NCBI RefSeq assembly: GCF_000972845.2
Contig: NC_040013.1
Coordinates: forward strand, 10,752,061-10,816,060
Reading direction: 5' to 3'
Source of the DNA: Larimichthys crocea
Taxonomy: Eukaryota > Chordata > Actinopteri > Sciaenidae
DNA: 64,000 bases
The notes beneath the pieces are model-generated. The model searched no databases and had not been told where the DNA came from. It saw nothing but the letters and a program-made list of their open reading frames with translations. The position numbers and the translations under genes are program-made. Positions 11,856 through 25,599 of this stretch are shown here, in pieces (position 1 is the first letter of the stretch; each line of letters starts with the position of its first letter).

Positions 11856-13744
11856 TCTTTAGGAGCCAAGTATTAGTCATACATAGCAAAAGTCGTGTGT
11901 CATCCCAGTTTCAGACAGCTTGCCAATTCCCCTGAGGCAACATTTTAGAATTGGAAAAACGGATGGTACTTATTTCTGTTCTCATCACAGATTTCCCACA
12001 TAGACCGAAGACAGATAAATGGACCAATCTCGGCTGTGTGTAGTATGAGTGCCCATTAAAAGGGCGTTATATGAGCCAGTGCGTGTGTGCGAACATGTGT
12101 ATTTGCATAAGGTATACTTACATCTATACAGTAAATGTACACTTGAACAGTCAGTGAGGTTTGAATGGATTCTTTCTTAAAGAACAACATTCAGCTTAGG
12201 GCAGCTTTGACACATTACACTACTGTATATTGTTCCTACCTGATTATGTTGGGGCTACTAAGTGGTAAACTGTGGCTTTTCACACAGAAAGTCCCCTATA
12301 GGGCTTAGCGACTGACCTCAGACTGACCTGCTCACTCAAGCTTAGCCTCTAATTTATGATTAACACATTGGTCTCCTTTCTGCGATATAATCCAGCCCAA
12401 TGGTCTGGACACAGAGGAGAGATTATGACTGCTCTAAAATGGTGGATTAGAGATGGATAACCTATGGCCTTCTTAAGCACTTTCTCCATTCACAGCAAAG
12501 GAAAAGTTAAATCTGAAGCAACAAGTCCTGTGCAGCCGGGAACTCTACGTTTTACCCCCCAGAAAAACTTAGCTCATAAGCACGGCAAGCTTTTCTATGC
12601 ATCTAAATTAATTTAGTGTTAATTCATTTCTTGCGAAAACACAGTCTCCTAATTATAAACTAGTGATTAAGCTCAATCTTTTTGCAGCATCTCTAATTTC
12701 CACCCATGTTTCTGGCTTAAATCTCCCTGAAGGTGATGTTAGCACCATGCCCAGAACAACATTTGCTTTTCCCAACCAGCCATGTAATCTGTTAATGCGG
12801 CTGTGCTGGTTACAGGTGTAGCACCACAGAAGCTACACCTTACTGCTGCTCACCTCATCAAACAAACTTATCAACCTTCACCTAAACCTCTAGCCAATTC
12901 CTCGAATGCTGCTGAAGCCCCAGCCTCCACCCAACACAATGCTAAAGCCTTGTCATGTGTGATTTCTACTCCCCTGGGCTGAGATGCACGTAAACACCTT
13001 TTACGATTTGGCTGGATGTCAAGGCATGGTTTTCCGAATATGTTCCCCTGATGGCTTGGAGTTTTGCCTGAACTGATGGAGTAGCTGAAGAAAAGCATCC
13101 AAACCTTTTGGCTCGGTTACCAGGACCGTCTCACGATTGGCGAGGCCTCCCCCTCTCCTGTTCCTCAGTCCTGCTTCCTCACTTCTCTCACTCACACATG
13201 CACAAACACACTCCCTGAGTACAGAGATACCATTGAGCGGGATTTGTGGGCACAGTTTGTGTGCTTTAATGGGCAAGAGGAGGCACCCGATCTCACCACT
13301 GGCAGGCCCCGCGAGCTGTGGACTCATGAAGAAATTACTGTCAAAAGCCATCAGGGCTTTAATAGCCTCTGGCCCAATCGTGGCTTCCCCTTGGCCCTCA
13401 GAGGGGCTCTGGTCTGTGGGTAAACAGCATGAGGACAGCCTGCACCCTGGGACCAGTTCTCTTACTCTCTTACAGCTTCCCCTGGTGTGGCCCAAACACC
13501 CCAGCAGTCCAGCCAGCGCCGCAGGACACTGCCAGTCATTACACTCAAGAAAATTAATTGCTAGAAGAGGTGTGACTTTTAATAGACAGGGTGCAAAAGA
13601 AAAACAAGTGGTGCTAAGTGTTGCATGGGACTAGGGACACTCACACAAGGAGCCTTTTCACAAACTTTATCTCCCCTTAAAATAATTTCATTTGTTAAGG
13701 GTGTGCAATAATTAGGTGTTTTTGTATTTGAGTTAAATAAAAAG
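11856..13744. other. intergenic, no gene recognised; possible regulatory sequence
   Basis: No gene is recognisable. The part at about 12600-12680 is rich in TAAT-type homeodomain core motifs. The part at 13130-13640 is GC-richer, with long overlapping open stretches on both strands but no known protein. Both look like the kind of non-repetitive sequence in which conserved enhancers occur, but conservation cannot be assessed here. Confidence 0.35.
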
Positions 13745-14020
13745 ATTGACAACACTTACACTCTGTTGCCAGTTAGCTTAGCTTAGCATAAGAACAGGAA
13801 ACTTGAGGCAGCTAGCCTGTCCAAAGGTAACAAATGTCAGCACCTAGCAGCACCTCTAACTCTTCACTAATTAACATGATATATCATATTTGTTTAATCC
13901 CTACAGAACCAAAGTGCCAAAATGACTGACGGTTGTGCTTTTATGGGATGTTATGTGCAGGGCTATGGGCTTGACTGGGCAACCAGTAAGGACACAAGGA
14001 AAGGGTTACAGAGCTTGCTT
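13745..14020 (+). mobile_element. decayed copy of a dispersed teleost repeat (family A)
   Basis: The series TTAGCTTAGCATAA, GCTAGCCTGTCCAAAGGTAA, CACTAATTAACATG, TTGTTTAATCCCTACA and TTATGGGATGTTATGTGC matches, in order, a short non-coding repeat I recognise from many percomorph genomes. There is no coding capacity. Ends are approximate, and assignment to a class (MITE or SINE) is uncertain. A second copy in the opposite orientation is near 25.6-25.94 kb. Confidence 0.6.
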
Positions 14021-17000
14021 TGCCCAGGGGCCACTCTTGCAAACATATAATAGACTGTATATAATAATATTTTAAAAAGAAAAAAGAAGACCATCTATTT
14101 TTTTGTTGTGCTACCAGGCAGAAACTAAAGCACTAGTGCTAGCAACCTTGCATATAGCAAATGTCATTTTGGCAAATTAAACACAGTTGATTAGGGCTGG
14201 TATGAGGCGGCACATTAAAGGCAAATTCATCTGTCCAGTTATCACTAAGTAGCCTATTTTCAGTGTCAAACTTTGAATGTTTGCTCAGTCATCTTTTCCA
14301 AGAAGCAAATCCAGTCACAGCAGCCCTGCACAGGTAATTTTCACAGAAATAAGAGTCACAGCGTCTGTGTACTGTGTACAGATGATTGGCAGGCTAAAAT
14401 ACATTATTATTGAACATTTACAAATTTACAACAAAAAAAAAGTCCCTGTATGAATCAGTTTATTTTCATTGTGAATTCTAAAATGGTTGACTGAGAACTT
14501 GTAGTCATTACACCATTTCCAGTCTTTCCAGAATATAACTCCTACATCAGTGTGGTACTGATGTTTTCATTTAACTCTTGGAAATTTGTATATTTCTCCA
14601 AATGCTGAGCTATTGTTTTGAACAAAACTAGACCATTTTTCAAACCACATAATGTATGATCAATGGTATCGTCTGGAATTGCCCAAAGTATTGTGCTTTC
14701 CGCTTAAACCAGCCATCTGTATGAGCCCCTACAGCTGATATTTTCCTCCTAAGTGCGTCATACCAAGTACTGTTGTTGTCAAGACTGCTGCAAAGTTACA
14801 TTAGCCTTCCTTGCCTGAGATGGACACAAACAGCATTCGTTGTCCCTGCCAAAACAGCCAATGAGGCAAGATAAAATGTTACGCTCGAGATAGAGTGTCT
14901 GCAGTGTCAAGGGAAAACCGAACGTCGTCTTCTGTGCTTGTAGGGTGAATTGTGCAGCTTTTCTCATTTATGTGTTCCAGCTGAATGGGGAGGCTGCCAA
15001 GTTCAGGATCTGGCCTGACATCAGAATTTCCCGGGGTGATAAAGAGACTCTTGTTTGAATCACAGTTAATAGACAGTGGGAGAGAAAAAACTGCGATACT
15101 GAGAGAGTGATATGGGCAATTAGAGGAGTGAAATTTCCAGTAGACAAGACACAGAGTTGTGTATATGTACGTGGCCTTCACACCTACAAACATCCAGTAA
15201 TTACACACATTCACAGAATAGTGACAGAATAGGAACCATACTTGTGAATATGTGTAAAGCCTTCAACGTGTGACTTATACTGAAATTTATAACGCTTCAT
15301 TAATAAGTTGTAAAAGTATGAAATAGACACAATGCTGGGCAACCAGAAAGTCACAGTGATGTATTATGTGTCCATGTAGCCTTTTTCCTCCAAAACAAGC
15401 CTGCAGATCTGGACATAACAATATTTGCTTTCATTCTTGAATATTTGGGGGGATTAAAACCTCTGGGCCTGGGAGCTGGAGGGTGGGTGTGCATGTGTGG
15501 GGTACTCGTCCTTTAATCTCATTCTCACAGTGTCTACCTTTGACATAGCAGTATCCCATTTGAGCTTGACCAGAGCTGAGAGGGAGAGCCGCGAGGAAGG
15601 GGCAACGATGGGAGAGAGACAGAGAGGGAGGCAATGAGGGGTACTTGAGGTAGTGAAGGAGGGAGGGAAGGAGGTGGGGGGCTGTTGGGTCTAAACTCAA
15701 GGGATTAACGGGGTGACTTCTCCTCTGGAATGTTCCACTGACAGCCAAGACCCGCCCACCCACAGCTGCCTGCTACAGACAGGTGCACGGCCGAGGCAAG
15801 GCGGGTGGTGGGTGGATGGGTGAGAGAGACTGGGTGGCTGAGGTGGTGAGGAGGAAAACAGACTTCCATACGTAGCTCAAGACTGACAAGTATATCAATA
15901 AACAATTTGGCCAAAGATCCTCTCTGGAGCGTTTTAAAGCAAACTGCTCCATCAACCTCAGCCATGGCATGGATAGATTACACCACCTGAAAACAGTTCT
16001 GTCGCAATTGTAGAAAGATTATTACACAATTCAAAACAACTCTGGAAGTTTACATACTTCTCAAATAGGCCGTGAATTAAAGGGAGAAAGCTTTCAACCA
16101 CCCAAAGCAGATTTAAGAGTCAGCTGAATCTGTGCTCTGGTAAATGTGGAGAACCAACACTGAGCCTCTGTGAACTGAATAAGTTACGAATCAACCAAAC
16201 ACACAAACCTCTCTGTCAATCTTCACACCAGAACAATGCCCGTGTATCTCAGTCCAGTCATTTAATCAGCGTGCTGTATACAAAGCAGACATGGCAGCAT
16301 TTGGTAACACGCACAACAGTCGGTGAATTCATTTGTCCTGCTATAATTTATGTTTGGGAATGTACAAGAGCTTGCCCGTGCTTGCTGTGCAGTGTTAAGT
16401 ATTACTTTGCAGAAACGTAAGACAAAGGATTAATTTTCTGCACTTTTATATCTATGTTGCGTTAATTCCACATCAGTAAATGCACCACAGTCTTAGCAAC
16501 ATCCTCAGGTTGTGTCAAGTAGCAACAAAGGACAATACTGCTGCTGATCTGCAACAATCCCATGTTCAGAAGCGGAGAAAAATCCCTCACACGTTCCCCT
16601 TTGAAGCCACCGGGATTCCTGTAGGTAGTGTGAGTGTGATTGTGCTTCTAAGATGTTTGATTGATAGAGGGTCTGTGAAATCTGACTCTTTGTTTTGCTC
16701 TTTCTTTGGTGACCTGCCCTGCCATGTCTCCCATGTTTTGAGAAGCAGGTAGTCTATCCAAACATCAGGCGAACACAACGGGACAACACACCGCTCAGGT
16801 GGTGGGACTCAAGTCTCTGAGAGGTCGAAGGTGATAAAACAGGGTCATTCTGGCATCCAGATGGATGGAGGGAGGAACGTCACAGACTTCTGGTTTCTGG
16901 GTTACCACCACTACAAAGAAAAAGAAAAACTCAGGTGAGAAGTAAAATACTTTTTCTAGCAGTACATTTTAAGATGTAAGATGTGATGTGATTTATAGCT

Positions 17001-17134
17001 CCAAATTGCTGTAATTTTATACATTGAGATTTCGTTAGTCTGTTATTTCAGCAACTAATTCCTGCACCACCATGAGGTTTGTTTGTTTTTATGCTAATTT
17101 TCTGATATACCGTTTAGATCTTTATTCTTTTTGG

Positions 17135-17235
17135 CCTTTTCAAGCTTTATTTTGATAGAGACAGCTGAAGAGAGACAGGAAATGACATGCGGGAAAGAGC
17201 CACAGGTCAGATTCGAACCCTGGGCTTCTGCTTAA
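17135..17235 (-). mobile_element. tRNA-related SINE-like fragment
   Basis: The segment AGAGACAGGAAATGACATGC followed by CAGATTCGAACCCTGGGCTT resembles a very common percomorph short repeat. On the minus strand it contains GGTTCGAATC, matching a polymerase III B box, so it may derive from a tRNA-like promoter. It is too short and diverged to name the family. Confidence 0.45.
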
Positions 17236-17278
17236 TTTTGTTTTTGTCTTCATTTTCAAGGATGAATTATATAGTTTT

Positions 17279-17362
17279 TGCTGATGCAATAACCACATTT
17301 CCTTTTAGGAATCAATGAATTGCTGATGCAATAACCACATTTCCTTTTAGGAATCAATGAAT
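17279..17362. repeat. perfect 42-bp tandem duplication
   Basis: Units 17279-17320 and 17321-17362 are identical by eye. Each begins TGCTGATGCAATAACC and ends GGAATCAATGAAT. Perfect identity suggests a recent slippage or duplication, or an assembly artefact. Confidence 0.93.
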
Positions 17363-18640
17363 TTCATATTTGGAACAGTATATGAAATAGTAGACTTTAT
17401 ACTTATACTTGTTACATATCAAACAACAGGAAATGAAAAGATCTCCACACCTGCATTCAAAATGTTGTGTTCCTTCCCTTAAGTATTCAGATTAAGTTTT
17501 CAGTTCTCTGAAACCAAGGCTACTTCAGATCTATGGTGCCTTATAGTCTTTGCAATTATACAGGATGGATTTTCAGTTGGCCACAGTAGTGAGGAAGATG
17601 GTGTTGACAAAGCAGGTGTGTCTCTGCCACCCCACCATCCAGGCTGTTTTGGGCAGATCATCCAGGCATGTGTGCAGACCACCAGGCAAGGCTTTGTACT
17701 TTCCCTGGAAGAGTCTGACTGCTGAGCTCTGGCTTTAAACAAGTCCGGGACAAAGCAGCTACTCATCACATAACTCTCCTTCAGTCACTCACTGCACATA
17801 ACCAGAAAAACATAGAAGTAGTTTAATGGATCGCTAATTCGCACGACTCATAAACACGCTGGACGCAACAGGAAAGCGACTCGACAGGCCAACGGTAAAC
17901 ACATCTCATGATTCTTTCCTTCATTAATCCTGCATACACTAACACCACATCTGTAATTGAAGTATGGTGCCCTCTGTTGAAAGACTGCCTCCCTACTGTT
18001 TTATAAATGTTGCATTTTTATTGGGCTGAAGTCAAGCTCTACTAGAGCAAATTTCACACAAATTCTAGCTTGTCACATGAATCCTAAACGTAATATTTAT
18101 GAGTCAGAGCTCCTCCTCTGCCCCTTCCATCTTCCTGTCTGTCTCTGCATATGGTTCTCATGCTGCTCTAATCTTTCTCCCTCATTTTTCAAATGGAGAA
18201 TAAGGTGATTTAATGATTTATTAGATCTGCCGAATCCAGCAAAGCTACAAATCATGAAGGCCTTGTGGTCACATTGTTCAAACGTGGGGAGCAGTCAGCC
18301 GCTGTAATCCGTGCTGAAATGCCCCTGAAAGAGGCTGTTGTTGCTGCCCTCCTTCCCCCTCCACCGCCTGAAAACGTTAGAAGTCAGGTTGTGTGAATGT
18401 CCAGTGTCAGAGGGCTACTTAAATGGCATTAGTTTTGAATGTCTGTATCAGAGCAAAGACCCGCCAGTCTACTGAAGCTGCTCATATATGGGTGCTGTAG
18501 GCCTGAGAGTGGGACAGGGTTAGATGAAGAAACAGTGTTACTCATAGCAGGGCTGGTAAAGTTACACCACCTTCAGTTTAATACAGAATACCGAAACGAA
18601 GGAGGGACTTAAGTCTTAGAAAAACTCTACTGATTCCTCA
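17363..18640. other. intergenic, nothing recognised
   Basis: Unique-looking sequence with only short open stretches on both strands. No exon signature, RNA gene or clear repeat is visible. Confidence 0.5.
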
Positions 18641-18649
18641 TTAGGACCT

Positions 18650-18990
18650 GGAAAGTGGATCTCATCACTGCAGTTCTCAGATCTTTACACTGGCGTCATG
18701 TGTGTCAAATAATTAATTTTAAAAAACTGCTATTTGTTTATAAAGCATTAAATGCTCTAGGGCCAAAATATTTTCCTGAACTGACTGCTGCTCCATTATG
18801 AACCATCCAGACTTCCTAGATCCTCTGGGGCAGGTCTGCTTAGTGTCCCCAGAGCCAAAACTAGATGTGGAGAAGCAGAATTTAGTTTTTATGCACCACA
18901 TGTCTGGAACAAACTCCCAGAAAAACTGGGGGCCTGCTCCAACTCTCAGTACTTTTAAAATCAAGGTTTAAAAACTGTTTGACCCTGCCT
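18650..18990 (+). mobile_element. decayed LINE fragment (C-terminal end of an L2/CR1/Rex-type ORF2)
   Basis: From 18658 the + strand reads DLITAVLRSLHWRHVCQ, then NFKKLLFVYKALNALGPKYF, then a stop. A continuation in another frame reads RSSGAGLLSVPRA, then FSFYAPHVWNKLPEKL. These are the typical last roughly 110 residues of a fish non-LTR retrotransposon polymerase, downstream of the reverse-transcriptase core. An in-frame stop and a frameshift show it is dead. The 5' part is absent, as expected for 5'-truncated insertion. Confidence 0.8.
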
Positions 18991-19407
18991 TTTCATTCGT
19001 TCATATCACGCACTGCATTGCAATTTTATATCCCTTTGTGTTTTTATTTTGTCTTCATGCTTTTCTATGTCGTATAGCATTAACCACTTAATTAAATCTA
19101 AAGATGCTACAAATACACTTGCTCTGCCCTGATTACAAGGCCAAACCTGTATTCAAAAGAAATAATTAAAAATTTTGCGAAATAACTAACTAGCTTTTTT
19201 AAGATAACATTATACTGCAATTATTGATTCTTAGAGATGGTGGTAGCTGGAGTTGGTTGTTTCACCTTGTTCCTAGTCTTTGTGCTAGGTTAACCAGGAG
19301 TATACTGACTCATCTAATTCTTGGTAAGAAGGCGAGTGAATTTTCCCAAAATGTCAAACTAGTTATTTAAAAAATATGTTAAGTTTCAAAAAAAGTGTAA
19401 AAAGTGT

Positions 19408-19433
19408 AAAAAAAAAAAAAAAAAAAAAAAAAA
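19408..19433. repeat. poly(A) run
   Basis: A run of about 26 A, preceded by a partly repeated AAAAGTGTAA motif. It could be a retroposon tail, but no element body is recognisable directly upstream. Confidence 0.85.
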
Positions 19434-21873
19434 GGTTGTCTTAAGTATGCTGCTAACAGAAAATAAAAATAAGAGAGGAAGTCAATGCCAACAAATGTGA
19501 TGGAAGATGGTACAAATCTTACAAATCTTTTTCTTGCCCACCACCACCAGTCAGACTCAAAGACCACCAGAGGTGTGGCCCAGTGATGAAACCTCCCTTT
19601 AAAGGTGGACAAGGGATGTCAACAAATGGCAAAGCATGTTATGACAAATTAGACAAGGCGATTGTGGTACTATCATGGCTTGATGATTGCACACAAAGCG
19701 CTTCTTTGAGAACATTTTTTTTTTCTTCACTTGGCCGGGGATTCAGTCACATCCTTTCAGAGTAGGTCGTGGGGGAGCCACTGACACCCCGACCCACAAA
19801 ATCACCCTCCTCTCCCATTGCTCCCATGCCCCACCAGCGCCATCCCTATCAAAGGCTTAGCATGGTCTGTGGACAGATGAAGGGAAAAATGTGATTTTGA
19901 AGAAAGAAAAAATGAGGAAAAGAAAAAAAAATGTAAGAAGCCAATGAAGTGTAAGGGAACTGAGAATAGCAAGCGTTGATGGAATCAGGCCATTATGAAT
20001 CAAACAAAAAGCCTGTTTCACTCCATAATTCAACACATTTGGAGTATAGCTCACTAAGCTGAGAAAATAGAAAACCAAGTGTTAAAGAATGAGGTGCTGC
20101 ACTGTTTCTTGGAGGTTGCATATATTTTAAACCCTTTCTTATACTTTTCTCTGCCAAAACTAACAGGAAATAAAAAAGCAAAGATTAAAAAAAGAATGGA
20201 GATTTTAAAAATTGCTGGTGTCTAGGTTGTCAAGGAGAAACAGACAAAAAAGTGTGGGTTGGAGGAAGGAGAGGTGACGAACGAGGGATTGATGAGGTTG
20301 ATGGCGAGGATGAAAGATGTGTTGTTGAAGGAGACAGCATCCGAGGTGTCAAAGCAAACAGGACTAAGCAGAGGGGCCACAGGTGTGCAGCCGGCTCGCT
20401 TGACTACAGACAGCCCTAAGCGCCCAGCGTGCATACCACACAGCCATGTGCCCTGCAGGACTCTCTCTGTCTTGGCCTCCTTCATCCACCTGGATCGGCT
20501 GCAGAAGTGAGGAAAAAAACAACAAACCTTTGTTGTGAGGATTTCACATTTACAATGACACATTACAACACATACAAAAAATGTGAGGGGCCTTTTTCCA
20601 TCAACATTGAAATGTTTGCATCTCGTAAATATAATGAGAGGATTCAAGATTACTGGTATGGGTGTTCTGTATTATTTAGTCCCTTATTATGACATAGGTC
20701 ATAACTTTTTTTCCCCCAACATTGCACACATGACATTGCTGTTTTCATACTTGTAGCAAAGTCAAATCTTTCATCTGATTCAGTGAATACGTCATCCTTA
20801 GGGAACACGCGTGAGACTGAACATCTGTATGTATTGTTGCTCGTTCCTTGTCTTTTGTTCCTAAACCTACACTTTGACACCTACCTGAAGCTGTCAATGT
20901 CTGAATTTTGTGCTCCAGCTCTCTACAATGATTTATCTTCCTCTCTCTCACAGCCCCTCTTTTTCTCACCGCCACACTGCATACCCCCCCCATCACCCAC
21001 CTCCCCCTCCGAGGATAAGCTGTGGTTGGGCCCTGACATCCCAAGTAATTTACTAAGTCAACACAGAGTGAAGAGGGGCCGTGTGCTGCAAAGAAAGCCC
21101 CTCTATGCAACAGCCGTGGTCCCTGAGGAGATATGGCACACCACAGCACAGGCCTGCCATGCTGAGAATAAAAGTATTAATAATAAATATTAATGTAAAT
21201 ACCATGTAAATAAATAATAAATATATAGTAATTTATATGTTTAAAATATTGACAAATCCACACAAATGGACAGTTTATCAAACATTTAAAAACTTAATTC
21301 CATTCATTTAGGTGTGAGACATGTTAGTCACTGTGATGCATTACAGTAGCGGCAGAATGATTTCTTGCTATCCGTAGATTTAGTGAATGCAGACAGTTTT
21401 TTGGTACAATATTTAATATATTTAAGATATCTTATCATTGTCATGCTGAGCTGCTGGGCTCTCCATCAGACTAATGTTTTCCTTGGTCATGTATTTTATT
21501 AATTAATTACAGCTCACTACAGTTTTTGTTTTGCTTTTTGTTTTTTTTACTTCTAAGTCCTATACTGTATATACACTGTATATGAGTCTGTACTCTACTG
21601 TATATACACTTACAATTATGATCTGGTCTTTTGCTTTCCTTATAAAACATGGTCTTTTATTTGACAAGACAAAAGCAGAGAGGAAGGATGACATATAGAC
21701 CCTCTGACTCCCACTGTATAAACCTGGAATGTACAGCAAACAAGAAACAGAGAGATGTGGCAAGTGCTGCGCTACAATTTATCTCTAATATAAGCACTGA
21801 TACAAACATTTTGAAAATTAAACAGTACTATGGAGTATCAGAGACAGGAAACCTTACTCATGAACACGGATGT

Positions 21874-21909
<36 letters not shown>

Positions 21910-24900
21910 ATGAACACACGTGCTTGTTCAGGTGCAGCACTCTCACTGCAGGCTGCTCCTTGTAAAGGGTCCTTGGTAATCACTGTGTTTGCTTTCCCAT
22001 TAGAACGCTCTTCAGATGTGAGGGCTACCTGGGCCTGTTCACTCCCCAAGGAGAGCTTTTCACTCCTCTCCAAAATGCATGTGGAGAATTAGCCACATAA
22101 ACACCTGCAAATTAAGAGACAGACTAACGCACACACAAAGACAACCTCCAGACATTTATCTTGAAGCATCTCTGGATTTACTGTAGAGTAGAATATCTCT
22201 CAATGATTTTCACTCTTCCCTCCACCACTGAAAACCACATTTTTACAATACAGCTGCATAGCATTCAACCAGTGTTTGTACTGGGAAGCTCCCAAGTTTA
22301 AATGTGTGTAATAATACAAAATGTGAAGCTGCTGAAAAAGAAAATGCATGCTTAGCTGTAAAGTTCCTCATTTAAATAAATGTTAAAAAGGAGTTGTCTA
22401 AATTGCTTTGGTTTGATTTTGCCCCAGTGTGTCTTCAGTTTCAGCAAAGCACAAAAAGACTCTGAAGGCTCTGAATCAATATTATTTCTTTAGACAATCC
22501 ACTTGAGATTGTCTTCGGTGAGATGAACACAGATGCTCCACACCTCCAGATGTGCGCTATGCACTGTGGGCCATCACTGCAGATGTTCACAAGAGGTGGA
22601 TTAGGGAGACAGCGGCATCTAGGGAGGTGATGGAGCTTTCAACAATGAGAGCCCTGAGAATTTACTGCCTGGCTCACCATGGACAGAAGAATGGGCTGCT
22701 TCACTAGCAGAGCACAAGCTCTATGCAATGACGAACGATGAGTCAAGAGGAACCCCGTCTTGAACTCAGCGCGGAATGTTTCATTTACAGTCACCCACAT
22801 GGACACCCCGGCCTGTGCCTCGTCTGCCAAGACACAAGAGGGATGGGGATTTCAAACAATGTAGATAATTCAGAGCTCAAACTTTCCCTACTGCACAAAA
22901 GGTCTACTGCACACAGATAGACAGAAAAGCACTACCCACTGTCTCTCACTTTGTCTCCCCTTCCCACACTCTCAGTACCTCTCTGTTATCTCACTGTCTC
23001 CAGCTCTATCCTCTGCCAGTAATTTGTCATCTCTAAATGAATCCACTGAACAAATTCCAGGCAGGAAAACACTACATGACACAATTTACCAAAATTATTA
23101 AAGCCAACATTTGCAGTGCAAGCAAGAAGGATTTTCATCCACAAACCCTTCCTTGTGTGTGTATTATGTTTAGACCCTGCACCATACAGTTTCGTAGGCT
23201 TTGAGACAATATTTTGACTGTAGTAATTACAGCATATGAAATGTATGTGTGAAATCACTCGTTGTCAATAAAATCAAGTGTGACGCTCACAGTTGGCACT
23301 TGAGGATGGCGTTGCGATGTTGCCATACTGGGATGGAACCCAGCAGAATGAAGGCTTATCTTTATGAAAACATCATAATGTAGGTTATGTTGCAACTCTG
23401 ATGAATGTCTGGCAAACACAAGCTGAAATCAAAACCATGAAAGAGGCATCAACCCAAATATGTTTTTCCATGCTCAAGTTTAAACTCTCCACTTAATCCA
23501 TCCGGTTCAAGATGGAAGTTTTATGAGACCTTACAGACAGTACGCTGGGTCCAAGCCCACCATATCAAGGTGTGTACTTGTTTTGCTCTCAAGAAAATAT
23601 CAACATTCAAGAAATATGGGGCTACATTATGGCTCTTTTTACCATGATGTAAGCTGAGTAAAACCCTGTAGTGTTTAGTGTTGGTCAGTGCTGGGAAGGC
23701 TCCTTACTGGGCTAGGTCATGTACAAGCCATGGTCATCAATCACAAACAGCAGGGACTGCGTAGCGACGAGCTGGCGAAAGGAGTTGACAGCTTGACATG
23801 ACTTGGCCTACGGTGCCTCCTCGAATTCCAAGCCATCGCTGACTGAAAGGATTACTTGCATAATCTAATATTTGGTGGCACAAGAAAGCATTCATGCCTC
23901 ATTTTGCTAAGTTTTTATTGGCCTTTAATATGTGATTTAGTTATGTGTGTCTTCCCACCGAGCTTCCAATCCTGATATTTTTCTTTGTATATCATTAATA
24001 CTTTTTCGTCAGAAATGTAATTTGTTGTAAAAACTCCAAATTTAACTCTTCATTTAACCTGAGACCTACCCTTGTAGACTCTCCAGGCAAAGCCTCTCAA
24101 TTATAGTTGTACATATCTCCTCCATGCACAAAATAAACTCACTTAAAAAATGCTTTAACATCTGTCTGTTTGTCAGTGTAGCTGAGTGATGTTACCATTC
24201 AGTGCCACAGGGCACAGAGTGTGAGGCAGGTTGGTGACTTGTAGCAGGAACAGTGATACACAGTCAACAAGCTCTCTCTTAGCAACTTAGCAAACCGTAA
24301 ACACAAACACATAACTCGAGTTAAACTGTGGTGCAAATCATTTGATTTTTGTGAAAATGTAACATGCTCTCGGCGAACATGTGTCACCCATCTGTAGTTT
24401 GTGCTCATGTTAACTGACACCAAAGCAAAAGTAAATAACTTTTGAGGAGTTGTAACAAGATCCTGACTCTCCTGGCCCTGGCAATCATCAATGTTTTTTT
24501 TAATGGTGTTACAGACCAGTGATAATGATGTGATCAATACCCATATTTTTCATTACACAAACCAACCGTACTTGTATCTTCTTTCAGTTGAAAGAGAGAT
24601 GAGCAGTCACGATAAAGACATAGCTCCCTGCCTCATCACGGTGATGACACTATCTGCAGACCAGAACTGGGAGAGTCATCTGGGTTTTTTTTTTTTTTTT
24701 GGTTTTTTACCTGTGCCACCATCTCTTGTGCAGAGCAGAGGGGAAGAAGTTGCGCCATGACCCACAGCGGTGAGTTTACATAGCTCAGATACCCAAAAGA
24801 TACCCAGGCCTCTCACTGTGCACATCACCGCCACACAGAGAACTGATAGGAACTAATCAGTAAATGGCGGTTTTAACTGGCAGGGGGATCTGACGTGAGC

Positions 24901-25079
24901 TGGACCTCACAGGATCTCTACCATGTTGTCTGAATGTGGGACAGATTCTATCACAACGCTTTCTTTCACTGTGTGAAGGCTGAGCTCAACAATAACTTTT
25001 TATGTTACAGTTTTACAAGCAATTAACATTTTTGTAAGTTAAAATGTTGATACGTTAATTCCTTCATTACTTTTGTGAT
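19434..25079. other. intergenic, no gene recognised
   Basis: This stretch has a CA microsatellite (21878-21904), a T-run (24685-24700) and many short overlapping open stretches on both strands, for example around 20.2-21.2 kb. None shows a known domain or convincing exon structure. Overlapping reading frames on both strands argue for chance. Confidence 0.5.
21878..21904. repeat. (CA)n microsatellite
   Basis: About 13 CA dinucleotides, continuing into an imperfect ACATACACA stretch. Confidence 0.93.
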
Positions 25080-25094
25080 TTGACTATTTCTAAG

Positions 25095-25450
25095 GACAGT
25101 TATGTTAGCCTCTGTGAGGCTCTACTTATGCATAGTGGTGCTCTGAGCTTCATGCTAAACATCAGTAAGCACTAAATGCTTTGAGCTAAATGCTAACATA
25201 TATGCTGACAATGACAACGCTAACATGCTGATGCTTAGAGGATGTATACCATATTAACTAAACACAAAATTCAGTTGAGGTTGATGGGAATGTCATTAGG
25301 TTTGGTTATAAACAAGAGTTCTGGAGTTTTGAAGTTATTGTAGTTTATGTTTATGGAGTCATGGCAACGAATCCTGATGGGAACATGAATGTCTGTACCA
25401 AATTCCACAACAATCCATCCAATATTTTTTGATATTTCAATAAAAACTGC
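25095..25450 (+). mobile_element. decayed copy of a dispersed teleost repeat (family B)
   Basis: The series CTCTGTGAGGCTCTACTTA, GAGCTAAATGCTAACAT, GACAATGACAACGCTAACATG, GATGGGAATGTCATTAGG, GGGAACATGAATGTCTGTAC and AATCCATCCAATA runs in the order of a non-coding repeat that is very abundant in percomorph fishes. Further copies lie at 29.2, 46.6/47.3 and 53.2 kb. No protein is encoded. Class and exact ends are uncertain. Confidence 0.65.
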
Positions 25451-25599
25451 AAATGTGGTTTTTAGTGGTAGCTCATCTCACAGAGTGCGAAAAAAACTGT
25501 TTTGTAACATCAGGATCTAACATAAAAGTGGCAAATGAACAGAGATGCAGAAATTCCAACACAGATCTCAACACACAGATTTTGACAGCTTAAGATAGA

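Noticed and set aside
13019..13634. Overlapping open stretches of 158 and 165 codons on opposite strands
   Set aside because: Both strands cannot easily be coding. The length is explained by local GC richness, and neither resembles a known protein.
20222..21193. Several open stretches of 83-141 codons on both strands
   Set aside because: They overlap each other in several frames and show no domains or exon structure.
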